From: Methylophaga sp. OBS3
GTDB lineage: Bacteria > Pseudomonadota > Gammaproteobacteria > Nitrosococcales > Methylophagaceae
DNA: 64,000 bases
Assembly: GCF_026319325.1 (NCBI RefSeq)
Contig: NZ_JAPDMU010000001.1
Coordinates: 62,001 to 126,000, forward strand
Direction: 5' to 3'
The position numbers were made by a program, and so were the translations under genes. The notes beneath the pieces were generated by a model. It searched no databases, was not told the DNA's origin, and saw only the letters and a program-made list of their open reading frames with translations. Positions 1 through 13,615 of the stretch are shown here, piece by piece. Position 1 is the stretch's first letter, and each line of letters starts with the position of its first letter.

Positions 1-348
1 CAAAAACTTGATAAGGTCGTTGCTGACGCCAGGAACGCCGCCAAAGATCGACTCGCTGGCTATCGCGAGCAATCACTGAGACTTCACCCATGGATTTGCG
101 GCCGTTGTGGCCGCGAGTTCACCCGCAGTAATCTTCACGAACTAACTGTTCATCATATCGACCACAATCATGACAACAACCCTGCTGATGGTAGTAATTG
201 GGAAAATCTGTGTCTGTATTGTCACGACCATGAGCATCAAAAAAATATAGATAGCGTTCGTGGTTATACCGGCCTTGTTGAGGTTGAGGCTAAACAAACC
301 ACCTTCAATCCCTTTGCTGATTTAAAGCAACTTTTAGATAAATCATAG
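1..348 (+). CDS. yajD: YajD-type HNH nuclease family protein, 5' end outside the window
   Basis: The reading frame is open from base 1 to the TAG at 346-348 and gives 115 residues without a start codon, so only the N-terminus is missing. It contains two zinc-type Cys pairs, CGRC near residue 37 and CLYC near residue 79. Between them lies the HNH core ELTVHHIDHNHDNNP, and CHDHEH and NPFADLK follow. This order and spacing match the YajD family, whose E. coli member is about 115 residues. By family it would be a small metal-dependent HNH endonuclease, but its cellular role is poorly defined. No domain outside the HNH fold is visible in the part present. Confidence 0.85.
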   Translation, partial: QKLDKVVADARNAAKDRLAGYREQSLRLHPWICGRCGREFTRSNLHELTVHHIDHNHDNNPADGSNWENLCLYCHDHEHQKNIDSVRGYTGLVEVEAKQTTFNPFADLKQLLDKS

Positions 349-424
349 GTGGCATTGGTTTGCGTGAACCTCTTACGATCATGCATAGTCACACTCACAA
401 GGTTTAAATCCAAAGGAGATCAAA

Positions 425-937
425 ATGAAGAAGTCTGCTGCGCTGTTATTGGCGATGATTTCTGCGCCGGTAATGGCGGTAGAAGTCGCCATGGACAAAG
501 TTGATGCTGATGGCTCAACCCAAAATGTTGGTACAGTCACAGTCAGTGAAACAGCTTATGGCCTTGTTTTTACGCCAGCTTTATCTGGCTTAGAACCAGG
601 TATGCATGGTTTTCATTTGCATCAAAACGCAAGTTGTGCGCCTGCTGAAAAAGAAGGCCAAATGGTTGCTGCATTATCTGCAGGTGGTCATTACGATCCT
701 AAAAATACTGGCGAACATGGAACACCTTGGGGAAAAGGTCACGCGGGTGACTTACCTGCAATGTATGTTGATGCTAATGGTAAAGCAGAACGTGCTGTAT
801 TAGCGCCACGTTTAACAATGGCAGATTTACCTGGTCGTGCCATTATGATTCATGCCGGTGGAGATAATCATAGTGATCATCCCACTGCATTAGGCGGTGG
901 TGGTGCTCGTGTTGCCTGTGGTGTAATTGCTGAATAA
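425..937 (+). CDS. sodC: periplasmic Cu,Zn superoxide dismutase
   Basis: The product converts superoxide to oxygen and hydrogen peroxide in the periplasm. Residues 1-18 form a signal peptide (MKKSAALLLAMISAPVMA). Copper and zinc ligands are visible in order: GFHLHQ, then GGHYDP, HGTPWGKGHAGDL and MIHAGGDNHSDHP. The structural disulfide pair is NASC near residue 75 and RVACGV near the C-terminus. At 170 residues the length is normal for bacterial SodC. A strong AAAGGAGAT lies just upstream of the ATG. The gene appears monocistronic and ends at a strong hairpin terminator shared with the convergent sensor kinase gene. Confidence 0.96.
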   Translation: MKKSAALLLAMISAPVMAVEVAMDKVDADGSTQNVGTVTVSETAYGLVFTPALSGLEPGMHGFHLHQNASCAPAEKEGQMVAALSAGGHYDPKNTGEHGTPWGKGHAGDLPAMYVDANGKAERAVLAPRLTMADLPGRAIMIHAGGDNHSDHPTALGGGGARVACGVIAE

Positions 938-961
938 GTAATGCGCTGATTCGAATAAGAA

Positions 962-998
962 ATGCCGTATCGGTTTAAAACGATGCGGCATTTTTTTT
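962..998. terminator. bidirectional terminator between sodC and the sensor kinase gene
   Basis: An 11-bp stem (ATGCCGTATCG with CGATGCGGCAT, one G-T pair) encloses an 8-base loop and is followed by eight T on the plus strand. It stops sodC transcription. The A-rich loop side and its position over the last codons of the convergent kinase gene let it serve the minus strand as well. Confidence 0.85.
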
Positions 999-2342
999 GG
1001 TCGGAAAGTGCATCGCGAATTGTAGACCGCCAAGTTCATTAATTGCAGCATAAATACTGCCATTATGGGCTTTTACTGCACGCTCAGCGATAGTTAGACC
1101 TAAACCACTACTGTTTTGTTTTCTGGCTTGCATACCTTTAAAGAATGGTTGAAACAATTTTGTTAACTCTTCTTCACTGACGCCCGGTCCATTATCGCTG
1201 ATGGTAATTTCAATTGAACGTCTTAGCAGTTTAGCTGTTAATCGAATATGCCCTTGCTCAGGGGTAAATTTGATGGCATTTCTTAACACATTTTCTACAG
1301 CACGTAAGACTAATTCTGGTTTACCTTCCATGGGTAATTCGGGATCAATATCGGCATGAATAGCGATACTTTTTTCAGTCGCTTCGTAACGGCCATCGTC
1401 GACTAAATCCTCTAATAAAGGGGATAAATCGAAATATTGCTGGGCATCATTCTCTGCTGCCAAAGTATCCAAGCGAGATAGATTTAATAAATCGCCAATG
1501 AGCATATCGATACGTTGTGATTCGCGTTCGATTCGTGCCAACACATCAGTCGTTTTATCGGGTTGCTGCTGGCATATACCGATCGCTGCTTGCATACGGG
1601 CTAATGGTGAGCGAAGTTCATGAGAGACATCATGTAATAAGTTACGTTGTGCGCTGACCAGCTTTTCTAACTTAATGGTCATCACATCAAAGTTAAAACC
1701 AAGCTCAGCTAGCTCATCTTTTCGATTACCCATTTCGGGACTGACACGTGTTGATAAATCACCTGTCGCTACTTTGTTAAAGCCTCGACGTAAATGTCTT
1801 ATCGGTTGGGTAAACCACCATGCGAGCACAGCACTGAATAACAGGCCACCTAGAATCCCGGTCCATAAAATCAAGACAAGTGGTTGCGGTTTTGGTGGTT
1901 TGAGCGGTGCTTGCTCTTTAGGCTGTAAAGAATTCTGTGGAATAAACAGTAAGACTTCTTCTCCATCTTCAAGCGTGATTGGACGAATAGATCGTAGTTG
2001 TGGAATATCGGTAAACAGCTGGCGGATAGCATTACGTTGATGGCTTGGAAGTACACGGCCTAACAACTCATCATCGTTGTTATCTATTGCATAAACTTGC
2101 GGTACACCTAATGCTAGTTGATCATTGAGATAGGCGATTAAACTCTGTCTACCACCATATTGCGCTATTTCTGCAGCATCAGACACTTGCCAAGCTGCTT
2201 GGCTTCCAAGTTGTACAGGGGCATTTGATACTTGTTGGTTTAATTGTTTTTGCCTTAATCCCATGGCACTACCAACAGCCAGACTGGCAATTAACAAAGC
2301 CACCACGAAAGCAAAAAAGAATTTCCAGAATAAGCGCCCCAT
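975..2342 (-). CDS. cpxA: CpxA-like membrane sensor histidine kinase
   Basis: This is a two-component sensor that would phosphorylate the adjacent response regulator. The order of parts is TM1 (about residues 8-28), a periplasmic sensor of about 120 residues, TM2 (about 150-175), HAMP, and a HisKA H-box (DVSHELRSPLARMQ). A HATPase domain follows with N-box NVLRNAIKF, G1 DNGPG and G2 GLGLTIA. The H-box and overall plan are of the CpxA/RstB class, and the length of 455 is close to E. coli CpxA (457). The gene lies 9 bases downstream of the regulator gene in the same operon. The Cpx assignment also rests on the neighbouring CpxP/Spy-like gene and the CpxR-type repeat between them. The ligand or stress sensed is inferred only. 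Confidence 0.85.
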   Translation of the reverse strand: MGRLFWKFFFAFVVALLIASLAVGSAMGLRQKQLNQQVSNAPVQLGSQAAWQVSDAAEIAQYGGRQSLIAYLNDQLALGVPQVYAIDNNDDELLGRVLPSHQRNAIRQLFTDIPQLRSIRPITLEDGEEVLLFIPQNSLQPKEQAPLKPPKPQPLVLILWTGILGGLLFSAVLAWWFTQPIRHLRRGFNKVATGDLSTRVSPEMGNRKDELAELGFNFDVMTIKLEKLVSAQRNLLHDVSHELRSPLARMQAAIGICQQQPDKTTDVLARIERESQRIDMLIGDLLNLSRLDTLAAENDAQQYFDLSPLLEDLVDDGRYEATEKSIAIHADIDPELPMEGKPELVLRAVENVLRNAIKFTPEQGHIRLTAKLLRRSIEITISDNGPGVSEEELTKLFQPFFKGMQARKQNSSGLGLTIAERAVKAHNGSIYAAINELGGLQFAMHFPTKKNAASF

Positions 2343-2351
2343 AGCAGTCCC

Positions 2352-3041
2352 TTACTTAATCAGCTGATAGCCTTTACCACGAACAGTCTGAATATAAGCG
2401 TGTCCATCTTCCTGAACGCCAAGTTTGTGGCGAATACTGCTCATATGAACATCAATACTGCGATCGTAGCGGGCTAATGGTCGGCCAAGCGCGACTTCTG
2501 AGAGCGTATTTTTATCAACGACTTGGCCTGCTTGTCTGGCGAGCGCTTCCAGCAAGCTATATTCGGTACTGGTAAGTTCTAAATTGTCTTCAAACCATGT
2601 AGCTTTACGTTGTTGTGGCCACATTTGTAGTGGACCATTTTGCAATATATCCGCTTCGGCTTCAGGCGGTTGGGTGTTGAGCTCACTTCTTCTTAAAATA
2701 GCTTTAATCCGGGCAATCAACTCACGCGGTGTACAAGGTTTTGGTACATAATCATCCGCGCCATTTTCTAGACCCAAGATGCGGTCAACATCATCACCTT
2801 TAGCGGTAAACATCAGCACAGGTACATTACTTTGTTGGCGAATGGATGTTAATACTTGGTTGCCACTCATATCTGGCAGCATGACGTCGAGAATGACAAT
2901 ATCAAACTTATTAGACAACGCTTCATCTAAGCCACTTTGACCTGTAAAGCATGTGGTTACTTGGAATTTTTCTTCACGCAAGTAATCCTCAAACAAGCCT
3001 GCCAAAATTTCATCATCATCAATGATTAGTACGTTACTCAT
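2352..3041 (-). CDS. cpxR: CpxR-like OmpR-family response regulator
   Basis: A receiver domain starts with MSNVLIIDDDE and has the phospho-acceptor Asp in IVILDVMLPDMSG and the Lys in MFTAKGDD. It is joined to a winged-helix OmpR DNA-binding domain in the last 100 residues (SIDVHMSSIRHKLG, TVRGKGYQ). The start at 3041 gives 229 residues, the usual length. Upstream in-frame starts would add a 19-residue tail not expected in the family. The gene is first in a two-gene operon with the kinase. CpxR-like GTAAA repeats lie about 75-105 bases upstream, so autoregulation is likely. Family membership is clear; the Cpx label is inferred from context. Confidence 0.88.
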   Translation of the reverse strand: MSNVLIIDDDEILAGLFEDYLREEKFQVTTCFTGQSGLDEALSNKFDIVILDVMLPDMSGNQVLTSIRQQSNVPVLMFTAKGDDVDRILGLENGADDYVPKPCTPRELIARIKAILRRSELNTQPPEAEADILQNGPLQMWPQQRKATWFEDNLELTSTEYSLLEALARQAGQVVDKNTLSEVALGRPLARYDRSIDVHMSSIRHKLGVQEDGHAYIQTVRGKGYQLIK

Positions 3042-3113
3042 CTTTGTTGCTCTATTTAAAGTTTGTTCCATAATAAGTTTTTGTTTTGCAAAGCCCAATG
3101 CGCCATTGGCTTA

Positions 3114-3148
3114 TTTACCTGAATTTACACGATAAAACCCGCATTTAC
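3114..3148 (-). promoter_or_regulatory. candidate CpxR box (GTAAA direct repeats)
   Basis: On the minus strand GTAAA-N5-GTAAA occupies 3128-3114, an exact match to the known CpxR consensus. A third GTAAA lies at 3148-3144. The three copies start 10 and 20 bases apart, so they lie on one face of the helix. The repeat sits between the divergent regulator gene and the CpxP/Spy-like gene, where it could control both. Confidence 0.75.
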
Positions 3149-3224
3149 AGTGATTCGATGAATACTGTGTTTCAAGTCGCTTTGGTTTAAACCAGATGCT
3201 GACGAATCATTCAAAAGGAGAGTT

Positions 3225-3695
3225 ATGATGCGTAAATTATTGTTGTCTTTAGCGATTATTCCTTCAATGTTGGCCGCTCTGCCATCAATGGCAAATGATC
3301 ACATAAAAGATGCTGACAAAGCAGGCTGTGAAGCAAAAAAACATCACCACAAATCAGCATATAAAGATAAGTTGTTAGAAGAACTCAATCTAACAGAAGA
3401 GCAAACAGCTGAAATTAAAGCGTTGAAGAAAGCTTACTGGCAGGAAAATCGTGAAGCGATGAAGTCAGGCTGGCAGGCACGTAAAGAGATGATGCAGTTA
3501 ACCTACGCTGAATCAGTTGATCAGGCAAAACTAGATAAATTGATTGCTGAGTCAGCGGATGTTTATGCCGATGGCCTTGCTGATAAAGCAAAATTAAATA
3601 GCGATATATTTAGTGTGTTAACGTCTGAGCAGCAACAACAGCTTCATCAGAAAATGGCTGAATTTAAAGCTAAGCGTGATATGGCGAAAAATTAA
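3225..3695 (+). CDS. cpxP: CpxP/Spy-family periplasmic stress protein
   Basis: The product has a signal peptide (about residues 1-24, ending SMAND) and a mainly helical, charged mature part. It carries two LTxxQ-type motifs (NLTEEQTAEI near residue 57 and VLTSEQQQQL near residue 133), the signature of the CpxP/Spy/CnrR family. Family members bind unfolded envelope proteins; CpxP also damps its sensor kinase. A His-rich stretch (KKHHHK) follows the signal peptide and could bind metal, which is inference. AAAAGGAG precedes two adjacent ATG codons (3225, 3228), and the second has the more usual spacing. The gene is divergent from the Cpx-like operon across the CpxR-type repeat and ends at a strong terminator. 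Confidence 0.85.
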   Translation: MMRKLLLSLAIIPSMLAALPSMANDHIKDADKAGCEAKKHHHKSAYKDKLLEELNLTEEQTAEIKALKKAYWQENREAMKSGWQARKEMMQLTYAESVDQAKLDKLIAESADVYADGLADKAKLNSDIFSVLTSEQQQQLHQKMAEFKAKRDMAKN

Positions 3696-3714
3696 TTGAT
3701 ATTTTAAACAGACT

Positions 3715-3741
3715 AAAAAGCCACCTTTAGGTGGCTTTTTT
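3715..3741. terminator. bidirectional terminator between cpxP-like gene and aroE
   Basis: AAAAAGCCACC and GGTGGCTTTTT form an 11-bp perfect stem around a 4-base loop, with A and T runs on both sides. It can end transcription of the CpxP-like gene and of the convergent hemB-aroE operon. Confidence 0.9.
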
Positions 3742-3748
3742 ATGTCAT

Positions 3749-6877
<3,129 letters not shown>

Positions 6878-6883
6878 CACACG

Positions 6884-9800
6884 ATGGCTAAACGTACAGA
6901 CATTCAAAGCATTCTGATTCTTGGCGCTGGTCCGATTGTTATCGGTCAGGCCTGTGAATTTGACTATTCTGGTGCACAAGCTTGTAAAGCACTGCGCGAA
7001 GAAGGCTATCGCGTTATTTTGGTGAACTCTAACCCAGCCACAATCATGACCGACCCGAACATGGCTGATGCTACTTACATTGAGCCAATTACATGGCAAG
7101 CTGTGAGCAAGGTTATTGAAGTAGAAAAGCCTGATGCTATTTTGCCGACAATGGGTGGTCAAACTGCGCTGAACTGTGCTTTGGCACTTGAAAAACACGG
7201 TGTACTAGAGAAGTACGGCGTTGAAATGATCGGTGCTGATAGTGAAGCGATTAATAAAGCAGAAGACCGTGACTTGTTCCGTGCTGCTATGCGTAAGATC
7301 GGCTTGGACATGCCACAGTCTGATATCGCTCACACCCTTGATGAAGCCTTAGAAGTTCAACAAAAATTTGGTTTCCCAGTCATTATTCGTCCTTCGTTCA
7401 CAATGGGCGGAAGCGGTGGCGGTATTGCTTATAACCGTGAAGATTTCATTGATATTTGCCAACGAGGTCTTTACCTAAGCCCAACTTCAGAATTGTTGAT
7501 TGAAGAATCCATCATCGGTTGGAAAGAATATGAAATGGAAGTGGTACGTGATCGTAATGACAACGCCATTATCATTTGCTCAATCGAAAACTTAGATCCA
7601 ATGGGTGTTCACACGGGTGACTCAATCACCGTTGCTCCAGCACAAACACTGACGGATAAAGAATATCAAATCATGCGTAATGCCTCTTTGGCTGTATTAC
7701 GTGAGATTGGTGTTGAAACTGGTGGTTCTAACGTTCAGTTTGCTGTTAATCCAGAAACGGGTCGTTTAATCATTATTGAGATGAACCCACGTGTTTCGCG
7801 TTCTTCAGCATTGGCTTCTAAAGCTACGGGTTTCCCGATTGCAAAAGTTGCTGCGAAGTTAGCTGTTGGTTACACACTCGATGAGTTACAAAACGAAATT
7901 ACAGGTGGCGCAACACCTGCTTCGTTTGAGCCAACAATCGATTACGTTGTCACTAAAGTGCCACGCTTTACGTTCGAAAAATTCCCACTTGCCGATAATC
8001 GTCTGAGCACACAGATGAAATCAGTCGGTGAGGTAATGGCGATTGGCCGTAACTTCCAAGAGTCATTACAAAAAGCCTTACGCGGTCTGGAAATCGACCG
8101 TGACGGTTTGACCGAAATTTTAGATCTAAAAGCAGACAATATTGCTGAAGTTTTACGTCGTGAATTAAGCCTGCCAGGTTCAGATCGTCTTTGGTATGTC
8201 GCTGATGCACTGCGTTTCGGTATGTCTTTTGAAGAAGTTCAACAACTGACGCATATCGATCCTTGGTTCCTAATTCAAATCAAAGAAATTGTTGATATCG
8301 AAAATCAACTTAAAGAACGTTCTTTGAGTGATATTGATGCAGTTGAATTACGTAAGCTGAAAGGCAAAGGTTTTTCAGACTCACGTTTAGCAAAATTACT
8401 GCATAAAACTGAAAAACAAGTTCGCAGCTACCGTCATGACTTAGGTGTTCGTCCGGTTTACAAGCGTGTTGATACTTGTGCGGCTGAGTTCTCAACGACA
8501 ACAGCCTACATGTACTCAAGCTACGATGATGAGTGTGAAGCGAATCCATCAGATCGTGACAAGATCATGATCTTAGGCGGTGGCCCTAACCGTATCGGTC
8601 AAGGTATTGAGTTTGACTATTGCTGTGTTCACGCGGCATTAGCATTGCGTGAAGATGGTTACGAAACCATTATGGTTAACTGTAACCCTGAAACGGTTTC
8701 GACTGACTACGACACGTCAGATCGTCTGTATTTCGAATCACTGACATTAGAAGATGTACTCGAAATCGTTGCTTTGGAAAAACCAAAAGGCGTTATCGTT
8801 CAGTTTGGTGGTCAAACCCCATTAAAACTGGCACGTGCCCTTGAAGCTGCTGGTGTGCCGATTATTGGTACGTCACCAGATGCGATTGACCATGCAGAAG
8901 ATCGCGAACGTTTCCAACAAATGGTTGATAAGTTAGGTTTGTTACAACCACCTAACCGCTTAGCCTTCTCAGTAGATGGCGCAGTGGCCTTGGCTGCTGA
9001 AGTGGGTTATCCATTAGTTGTACGTCCATCTTATGTATTAGGTGGTCGGGCAATGGAAATCGTTTATAACGAAGAAGAATTACAGCGTTATATGTTGACT
9101 GCTGTATCTGTTTCTAACGATTCACCTGTCTTATTAGACCGTTTCCTTGATGATGCGATTGAGGTCGATGTCGACGCGATTTGTGACGGCAAAGATGTCC
9201 TAATTGGCGGCATCATGGAACACATTGAACAAGCGGGTGTTCACTCTGGTGACTCAGCGTGTGCGATTCCGCCATACAGTCTGAGCCCAGCCATCATGGA
9301 TCAATTGCGTGAGCAAGTGAAACAAATGGCGCGTGAGTTAGGTGTAGTGGGTTTGATGAACACGCAGTTTGCGATTCAAGGTGACCGAATTTTCATCCTT
9401 GAAGTAAATCCACGTGCATCACGTACAGTGCCATATGTGTCTAAATCAATTGGTGTTCAGCTGGCAAAAGTTGCTGCTCGTGCCATGGCCGGTAGCAGCT
9501 TGCAAGAGCAAGGCGTTACCAAAGAAGTCATTCCAAGCTATTACTCAGTTAAAGAAGCGGTATTCCCGTTCATCAAGTTCCAAGGGGTTGATCCAATCTT
9601 GGGGCCAGAAATGAAATCAACGGGTGAAGTGATGGGTGTTGGCCGCACTTTTGGTGAAGCATTTGCCAAATCTCAGTTAGCAGCCTCTGTGAGTTTGCCA
9701 ACTGGTGGTAAAGCCTTTATCTCCGTTCGTGAAGCTGACAAAGTTGCTGTTGTCGCGATTGCCAGAGATTTACTGAATCTTGGTTTTGAGTTGTTGGCAA

Positions 9801-10102
9801 CGCGTGGTACACAAGCCACCTTGACAGAAGCCGGTGTGCCTTGCGAACGTGTTAAGAAAGTGGCTGAAGGCCAGCCACACATTGTTGACATGATCAAAAA
9901 CGATGAAATCGATTTAATCGTGAACACCACAGAAGGCCGTCAGGCTGTTGCTGATTCACGTGAAATTCGTCGTGCAGCATTGCAACATCAAGTTAACTAC
10001 ACTACAACGTTGGCAGCAGCACGCGCCACTGTTTTAGCTTTAAACAGCGAAGACAGCGTGTCGGTAAATCGTTTACAGACATTGCATGGAGAGTTAGCGT
10101 AA
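6884..10102 (+). CDS. carB: carbamoyl-phosphate synthase, large subunit
   Basis: CarB makes carbamoyl phosphate from bicarbonate, ammonia and two ATP. Its 1072 residues are full length. Two homologous ATP-grasp halves are evident, beginning near [20 protein letters not shown] and [19 protein letters not shown] (about residue 560). An oligomerisation region lies between them and a C-terminal MGS-like allosteric domain (about 935-1072, ATRGTQATL) follows. The ATG lies 6 bases after carA, and the stop shares one base with the greA start (TAATG). Regulation by ornithine and UMP is known for the family through the C-terminal domain. Confidence 0.98.
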   Translation: MAKRTDIQSILILGAGPIVIGQACEFDYSGAQACKALREEGYRVILVNSNPATIMTDPNMADATYIEPITWQAVSKVIEVEKPDAILPTMGGQTALNCALALEKHGVLEKYGVEMIGADSEAINKAEDRDLFRAAMRKIGLDMPQSDIAHTLDEALEVQQKFGFPVIIRPSFTMGGSGGGIAYNREDFIDICQRGLYLSPTSELLIEESIIGWKEYEMEVVRDRNDNAIIICSIENLDPMGVHTGDSITVAPAQTLTDKEYQIMRNASLAVLREIGVETGGSNVQFAVNPETGRLIIIEMNPRVSRSSALASKATGFPIAKVAAKLAVGYTLDELQNEITGGATPASFEPTIDYVVTKVPRFTFEKFPLADNRLSTQMKSVGEVMAIGRNFQESLQKALRGLEIDRDGLTEILDLKADNIAEVLRRELSLPGSDRLWYVADALRFGMSFEEVQQLTHIDPWFLIQIKEIVDIENQLKERSLSDIDAVELRKLKGKGFSDSRLAKLLHKTEKQVRSYRHDLGVRPVYKRVDTCAAEFSTTTAYMYSSYDDECEANPSDRDKIMILGGGPNRIGQGIEFDYCCVHAALALREDGYETIMVNCNPETVSTDYDTSDRLYFESLTLEDVLEIVALEKPKGVIVQFGGQTPLKLARALEAAGVPIIGTSPDAIDHAEDRERFQQMVDKLGLLQPPNRLAFSVDGAVALAAEVGYPLVVRPSYVLGGRAMEIVYNEEELQRYMLTAVSVSNDSPVLLDRFLDDAIEVDVDAICDGKDVLIGGIMEHIEQAGVHSGDSACAIPPYSLSPAIMDQLREQVKQMARELGVVGLMNTQFAIQGDRIFILEVNPRASRTVPYVSKSIGVQLAKVAARAMAGSSLQEQGVTKEVIPSYYSVKEAVFPFIKFQGVDPILGPEMKSTGEVMGVGRTFGEAFAKSQLAASVSLPTGGKAFISVREADKVAVVAIARDLLNLGFELLATRGTQATLTEAGVPCERVKKVAEGQPHIVDMIKNDEIDLIVNTTEGRQAVADSREIRRAALQHQVNYTTTLAAARATVLALNSEDSVSVNRLQTLHGELA

Positions 10103-10578
10103 TGGCAGTACCTATTACCCTACGTGGTGCAGAAGCATTAAAAGCTGAATTACATGAACTGAAAACGGTTAAGCGTCCTGCTGTTGTCGAAGCTATTTCT
10201 GAAGCGCGTGCGCATGGCGATTTAAAAGAAAATGCCGAATATCACGCTGCACGTGAACAACAGAGCTTTATCGAAGGTCGTGTACAAGAGTTAGAGTCAA
10301 CATTGGCTAATTCTCAAGTCATCGATCCATCAGCTTTGCCTAAAGATGGCCGTGTTGTGTTTGGTGTTACCGTTGATTTACTGAACATTGATACCGACGA
10401 AGAGGTGCAATACCAAATCGTTGGTGACTATGAGTCAGACATCAAATTGAATCGCATCTCGATTTCTTCTCCAATTGCGCGTGCTTTAATTGGTAAAGAA
10501 ATTGATGATATCGCGACAGTTCAAGCTCCGGGTGGTGCGATTGAATATGAGATCGTTGCCATTCATTATCAAGGTTAA
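10102..10578 (+). CDS. greA: transcription elongation factor GreA
   Basis: GreA enters the RNA polymerase secondary channel and stimulates cleavage of backtracked transcripts. The 158 residues match the family in length. The N-terminal coiled coil carries the acidic tip [15 protein letters not shown] (about residues 41-55). A C-terminal FKBP-like domain follows ([14 protein letters not shown]). The gene shares one base with the carB stop, so it is coupled to carAB, an arrangement also found in pseudomonads. Confidence 0.97.
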   Translation: MAVPITLRGAEALKAELHELKTVKRPAVVEAISEARAHGDLKENAEYHAAREQQSFIEGRVQELESTLANSQVIDPSALPKDGRVVFGVTVDLLNIDTDEEVQYQIVGDYESDIKLNRISISSPIARALIGKEIDDIATVQAPGGAIEYEIVAIHYQG

Positions 10579-10583
10579 GCCGC

Positions 10584-11060
10584 TTGGTTTATGCAGACTT
10601 TGCAGGTGAACGTTTACTGCTGACACTTTGGGTGGGCAGTTTGTGGGGCATCGGTTATTTAGCTGTTCCTCTGGCATTTGCCAACATTGATACGATGATC
10701 GCTGCTGAATATGCAGCGATCTTATTTTTCGCAGTCAATATCATTGGTTTAGTGAGTGGCACTATGTTGTTACTCGGTAAATTGTTCTTAGAACGCCTTG
10801 TAGCAACGCGCTCTTGGCGTTTTTGGTTATTGGTTGCCATGTTGGCATTAACACTCATTTTTTCACTCTACATTCAGCCTGAAATGGCAGCCATTAAAGC
10901 GTTCAGCGAATGGCGCGCTGATGAGGCTTTGAGTGCAAAATTCCACAATTTACATCGTCTCAGTGAGAACCTTTACTTAATGTTAAGTGTCCTTGGTCTG
11001 ATTATGGTGCTGACTGCTGATAAAAAAGCCGCAGCAAACTGGTCTAATGGCGAGAAGTAA
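10584..11060 (+). CDS. DUF4149-type inner-membrane protein
   Basis: The product is a 158-residue membrane protein with four predicted TM helices (about residues 12-30, 45-65, 78-98 and 130-148) and a conserved-looking [17 protein letters not shown] start. I recognise it as a DUF4149 protein; no function is known. It begins with TTG 5 bases after greA, with AAGG at suitable spacing and no in-frame ATG nearby. It overlaps rlmE by 14 bases, so it belongs to the same transcript. Related genomes carry such a gene between greA and rlmE, usually together with yhbY, which is absent here. Confidence 0.75.
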   Translation: MVYADFAGERLLLTLWVGSLWGIGYLAVPLAFANIDTMIAAEYAAILFFAVNIIGLVSGTMLLLGKLFLERLVATRSWRFWLLVAMLALTLIFSLYIQPEMAAIKAFSEWRADEALSAKFHNLHRLSENLYLMLSVLGLIMVLTADKKAAANWSNGEK

Positions 11061-11664
11061 ATCTAGCCAAAACTGGCTCAAAGAACACTTTGACGATATC
11101 TATGTCAAAAAAGCCCAGCAAAAAGGCTATCGTTCACGTGCTACTTTCAAGTTGGAAGAAATCGATCTTAAGGATAAATTGATTCGACCCGGCATGACCG
11201 TTGTTGACTTAGGTTCAGCACCCGGTGGTTGGTCTGATTATGCTCTGAAGAAAATGAACAATAACGGTACGGTTATCGCATTGGACATCTTGCCGATGAC
11301 CCCGTTAACGGGCGTACATTTTATTGAAGGCGACTTCCGGGAAAATGATGTACTAGAAAAGTTGGAGAGTATCGTCGGCGATCAGGAAATAGAGCTTGTA
11401 TTATCAGATATGGCCCCCAATATGTCAGGGGTGGGTTCTATCGATCAACCAGGTAGTATGTATCTGGTGGAGCTGGCACTAGATTTTGCGTCCCAACACT
11501 TGAGTAAAAATGGCGATTTTCTTGTCAAAGTGTTTCAAGGCGAAGGTTTTGAAGAATATTTAAAGGCAATGCGGGAACAATTCGTTAAAGTAGTTACCCG
11601 TAAACCCGAAGCATCTCGGGCACGTAGCCGAGAGGTTTACTTGCTCGGTCGAGGCCGAAAATAA
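11047..11664 (+). CDS. rlmE: 23S rRNA (uridine-2'-O)-methyltransferase RlmE (FtsJ)
   Basis: The enzyme methylates the ribose of U2552 in 23S rRNA with S-adenosylmethionine during late 50S assembly. The K-D-K-E catalytic set can be placed at [27 protein letters not shown] and [13 protein letters not shown]. The SAM motif is [15 protein letters not shown]. Length 205 is typical. The start overlaps the end of the DUF4149 gene. ftsH follows after 34 bases, the classic rlmE-ftsH order. Confidence 0.97.
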   Translation: MARSKSSQNWLKEHFDDIYVKKAQQKGYRSRATFKLEEIDLKDKLIRPGMTVVDLGSAPGGWSDYALKKMNNNGTVIALDILPMTPLTGVHFIEGDFRENDVLEKLESIVGDQEIELVLSDMAPNMSGVGSIDQPGSMYLVELALDFASQHLSKNGDFLVKVFQGEGFEEYLKAMREQFVKVVTRKPEASRARSREVYLLGRGRK

Positions 11665-11698
11665 TGCCGTCAATCAACATGGCTAGAGGTATAAAACA

Positions 11699-13609
11699 TT
11701 GAGTGACATGATGAAAAATATAATTTTGTGGGTTGTCATCGCCATGGTGCTGATGTCGGTGTTCAATAATTTTGGCCCGCAGCAATCCAAACAAAGCGAA
11801 ATGGATTACTCAACTTTTATTAGCAGCGTTAAACAAGGCGCCGTAAATAATGTTGATATCCAAGGCCGTCAAATTTCTGGTGAACTCAGTGATGGCAGCA
11901 AATTCACAACTTACAGTCCAGATTATGATCCTGGTTTGATTGGTGACTTGCTGGATAACGGTGTAGCAATCAAAGCTGAGCCTGCCGAAAAAACCAGCCT
12001 GCTGATGCAGATCTTTATTTCTTGGTTCCCAATGTTGCTGCTAATTGCTGTGTGGATTTTCTTCATGCGTCAAATGCAAGGTGGTGGCGGTAAAAACCCA
12101 ATGTCATTTGGCAAAAGCAAAGCTCGCATGCTGAATGAAGACCAAGTTAAAGTCACTTTTAAAGATGTTGCTGGTGTTGAAGAAGCCAAAGAAGAAGTCC
12201 ATGAATTAGTCGACTTTTTGCGTGACCCAAGCAAATTCCAAAAACTCGGTGGTCGAATTCCACGTGGTATTTTGATGGTGGGTTCACCTGGTACAGGTAA
12301 AACTTTGCTGGCAAAGGCGATTGCCGGTGAAGCAAAAGTGCCATTCTTTACTATTTCAGGTTCTGATTTCGTAGAAATGTTCGTAGGTGTCGGTGCATCT
12401 CGAGTTCGCGATATGTTCGAACAAGCTAAGAAACATGCTCCTTGCATTATCTTTATCGATGAGATCGATGCGGTTGGTCGTCACCGTGGTGCAGGTTTAG
12501 GTGGTGGTAACGACGAACGTGAACAAACATTAAATCAATTGTTGGTTGAGATGGATGGTTTTGAAGGTAATGAAGGTGTCATCATCATTGCTGCAACTAA
12601 CCGTCCTGACGTATTGGATCCTGCATTACTTCGTCCGGGTCGTTTTGACCGTCAGGTTGTTGTGCCATTGCCAGACATTCGTGGCCGTGAACAAATTCTG
12701 AAAGTTCACTTGGGTAAAGTACCTGCAGATGAAGATGTGCAACCAAGTGTGATTGCACGTGGTACCCCAGGTTTTTCTGGTGCTGACTTGGCTAACTTAG
12801 TGAATGAGGCTGCATTGTTTGCTGCTCGCGCTGATAAACGTCTCGTGTCTATGCATGAAATGGAGTTGGCAAAAGACAAAATCATGATGGGCGCAGAACG
12901 TCGCTCAATGGTCATGAGTGATAAAGAGAAAGAATTAACGGCTTATCACGAAGCAGGTCATGCCATTGTTGGTCGTATCGTCCCGGGCCATGATCCAGTA
13001 TATAAAGTCAGCATCATTCCGCGTGGTAGAGCGTTAGGTGTGACCATGTTCTTGCCTACCGAAGATCGTTATAGCTATACCAAACAACAGTTGGAAAGTA
13101 ATATTTCTAGTCTGTACGGTGGTCGTATTGCCGAAGAAATGATCTTTGGTAAAGAAGCGGTGACAACCGGTGCATCAAACGACATCCAACGTGCTACTGA
13201 GCTTGCTCACAACATGGTTACTAAATGGGGCTTGTCGGACAACATGGGACCATTGTCTTACGGTGAAGACGAAGGTGAAGTGTTCTTAGGCCGTAGTGTT
13301 ACGCAGCACAAAGCGGTTTCAGATCTAACTGCAAAACAAATCGATGAAGACGTTCGTGCGGTGATTAACCGTAATTATCAACGTGCAGAACAAATTCTGA
13401 CGGACAATATCGACAAATTACATGCAATGGCTAAAGCCTTGGTGAAATTTGAAACTATCGATACTGAACAAATTGACGCCATTATGGAAGGCCGCGAACC
13501 GGGTGAGCCAAAAGATTGGACCGATCGTTCATCAACACCGCCACCAAACGCAACATCTGGCGAAAATGACGCGAAACCATCTGGTAAGCCCGCAGACCAA
13601 CTTAACTGA
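11699..13609 (+). CDS. ftsH: ATP-dependent zinc metalloprotease FtsH
   Basis: FtsH is a membrane-anchored hexameric AAA+ protease that degrades unassembled or regulatory proteins. There are two TM segments (about residues 5-23 and 98-118), then the AAA module with Walker A GSPGTGKT and Walker B IIFIDEID. The second region of homology ends [15 protein letters not shown], and the zinc site HEAGH lies near residue 420. The Walker A is slightly unusual because most FtsH have GPPGTGKT; the P-loop consensus is intact. The TTG at 11699 sits 9 bases after GAGG, while the ATG at 11708 is an alternative. Length 636 is normal. Confidence 0.97.
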   Translation: MSDMMKNIILWVVIAMVLMSVFNNFGPQQSKQSEMDYSTFISSVKQGAVNNVDIQGRQISGELSDGSKFTTYSPDYDPGLIGDLLDNGVAIKAEPAEKTSLLMQIFISWFPMLLLIAVWIFFMRQMQGGGGKNPMSFGKSKARMLNEDQVKVTFKDVAGVEEAKEEVHELVDFLRDPSKFQKLGGRIPRGILMVGSPGTGKTLLAKAIAGEAKVPFFTISGSDFVEMFVGVGASRVRDMFEQAKKHAPCIIFIDEIDAVGRHRGAGLGGGNDEREQTLNQLLVEMDGFEGNEGVIIIAATNRPDVLDPALLRPGRFDRQVVVPLPDIRGREQILKVHLGKVPADEDVQPSVIARGTPGFSGADLANLVNEAALFAARADKRLVSMHEMELAKDKIMMGAERRSMVMSDKEKELTAYHEAGHAIVGRIVPGHDPVYKVSIIPRGRALGVTMFLPTEDRYSYTKQQLESNISSLYGGRIAEEMIFGKEAVTTGASNDIQRATELAHNMVTKWGLSDNMGPLSYGEDEGEVFLGRSVTQHKAVSDLTAKQIDEDVRAVINRNYQRAEQILTDNIDKLHAMAKALVKFETIDTEQIDAIMEGREPGEPKDWTDRSSTPPPNATSGENDAKPSGKPADQLN

Positions 13610-13615
13610 GGCGCT

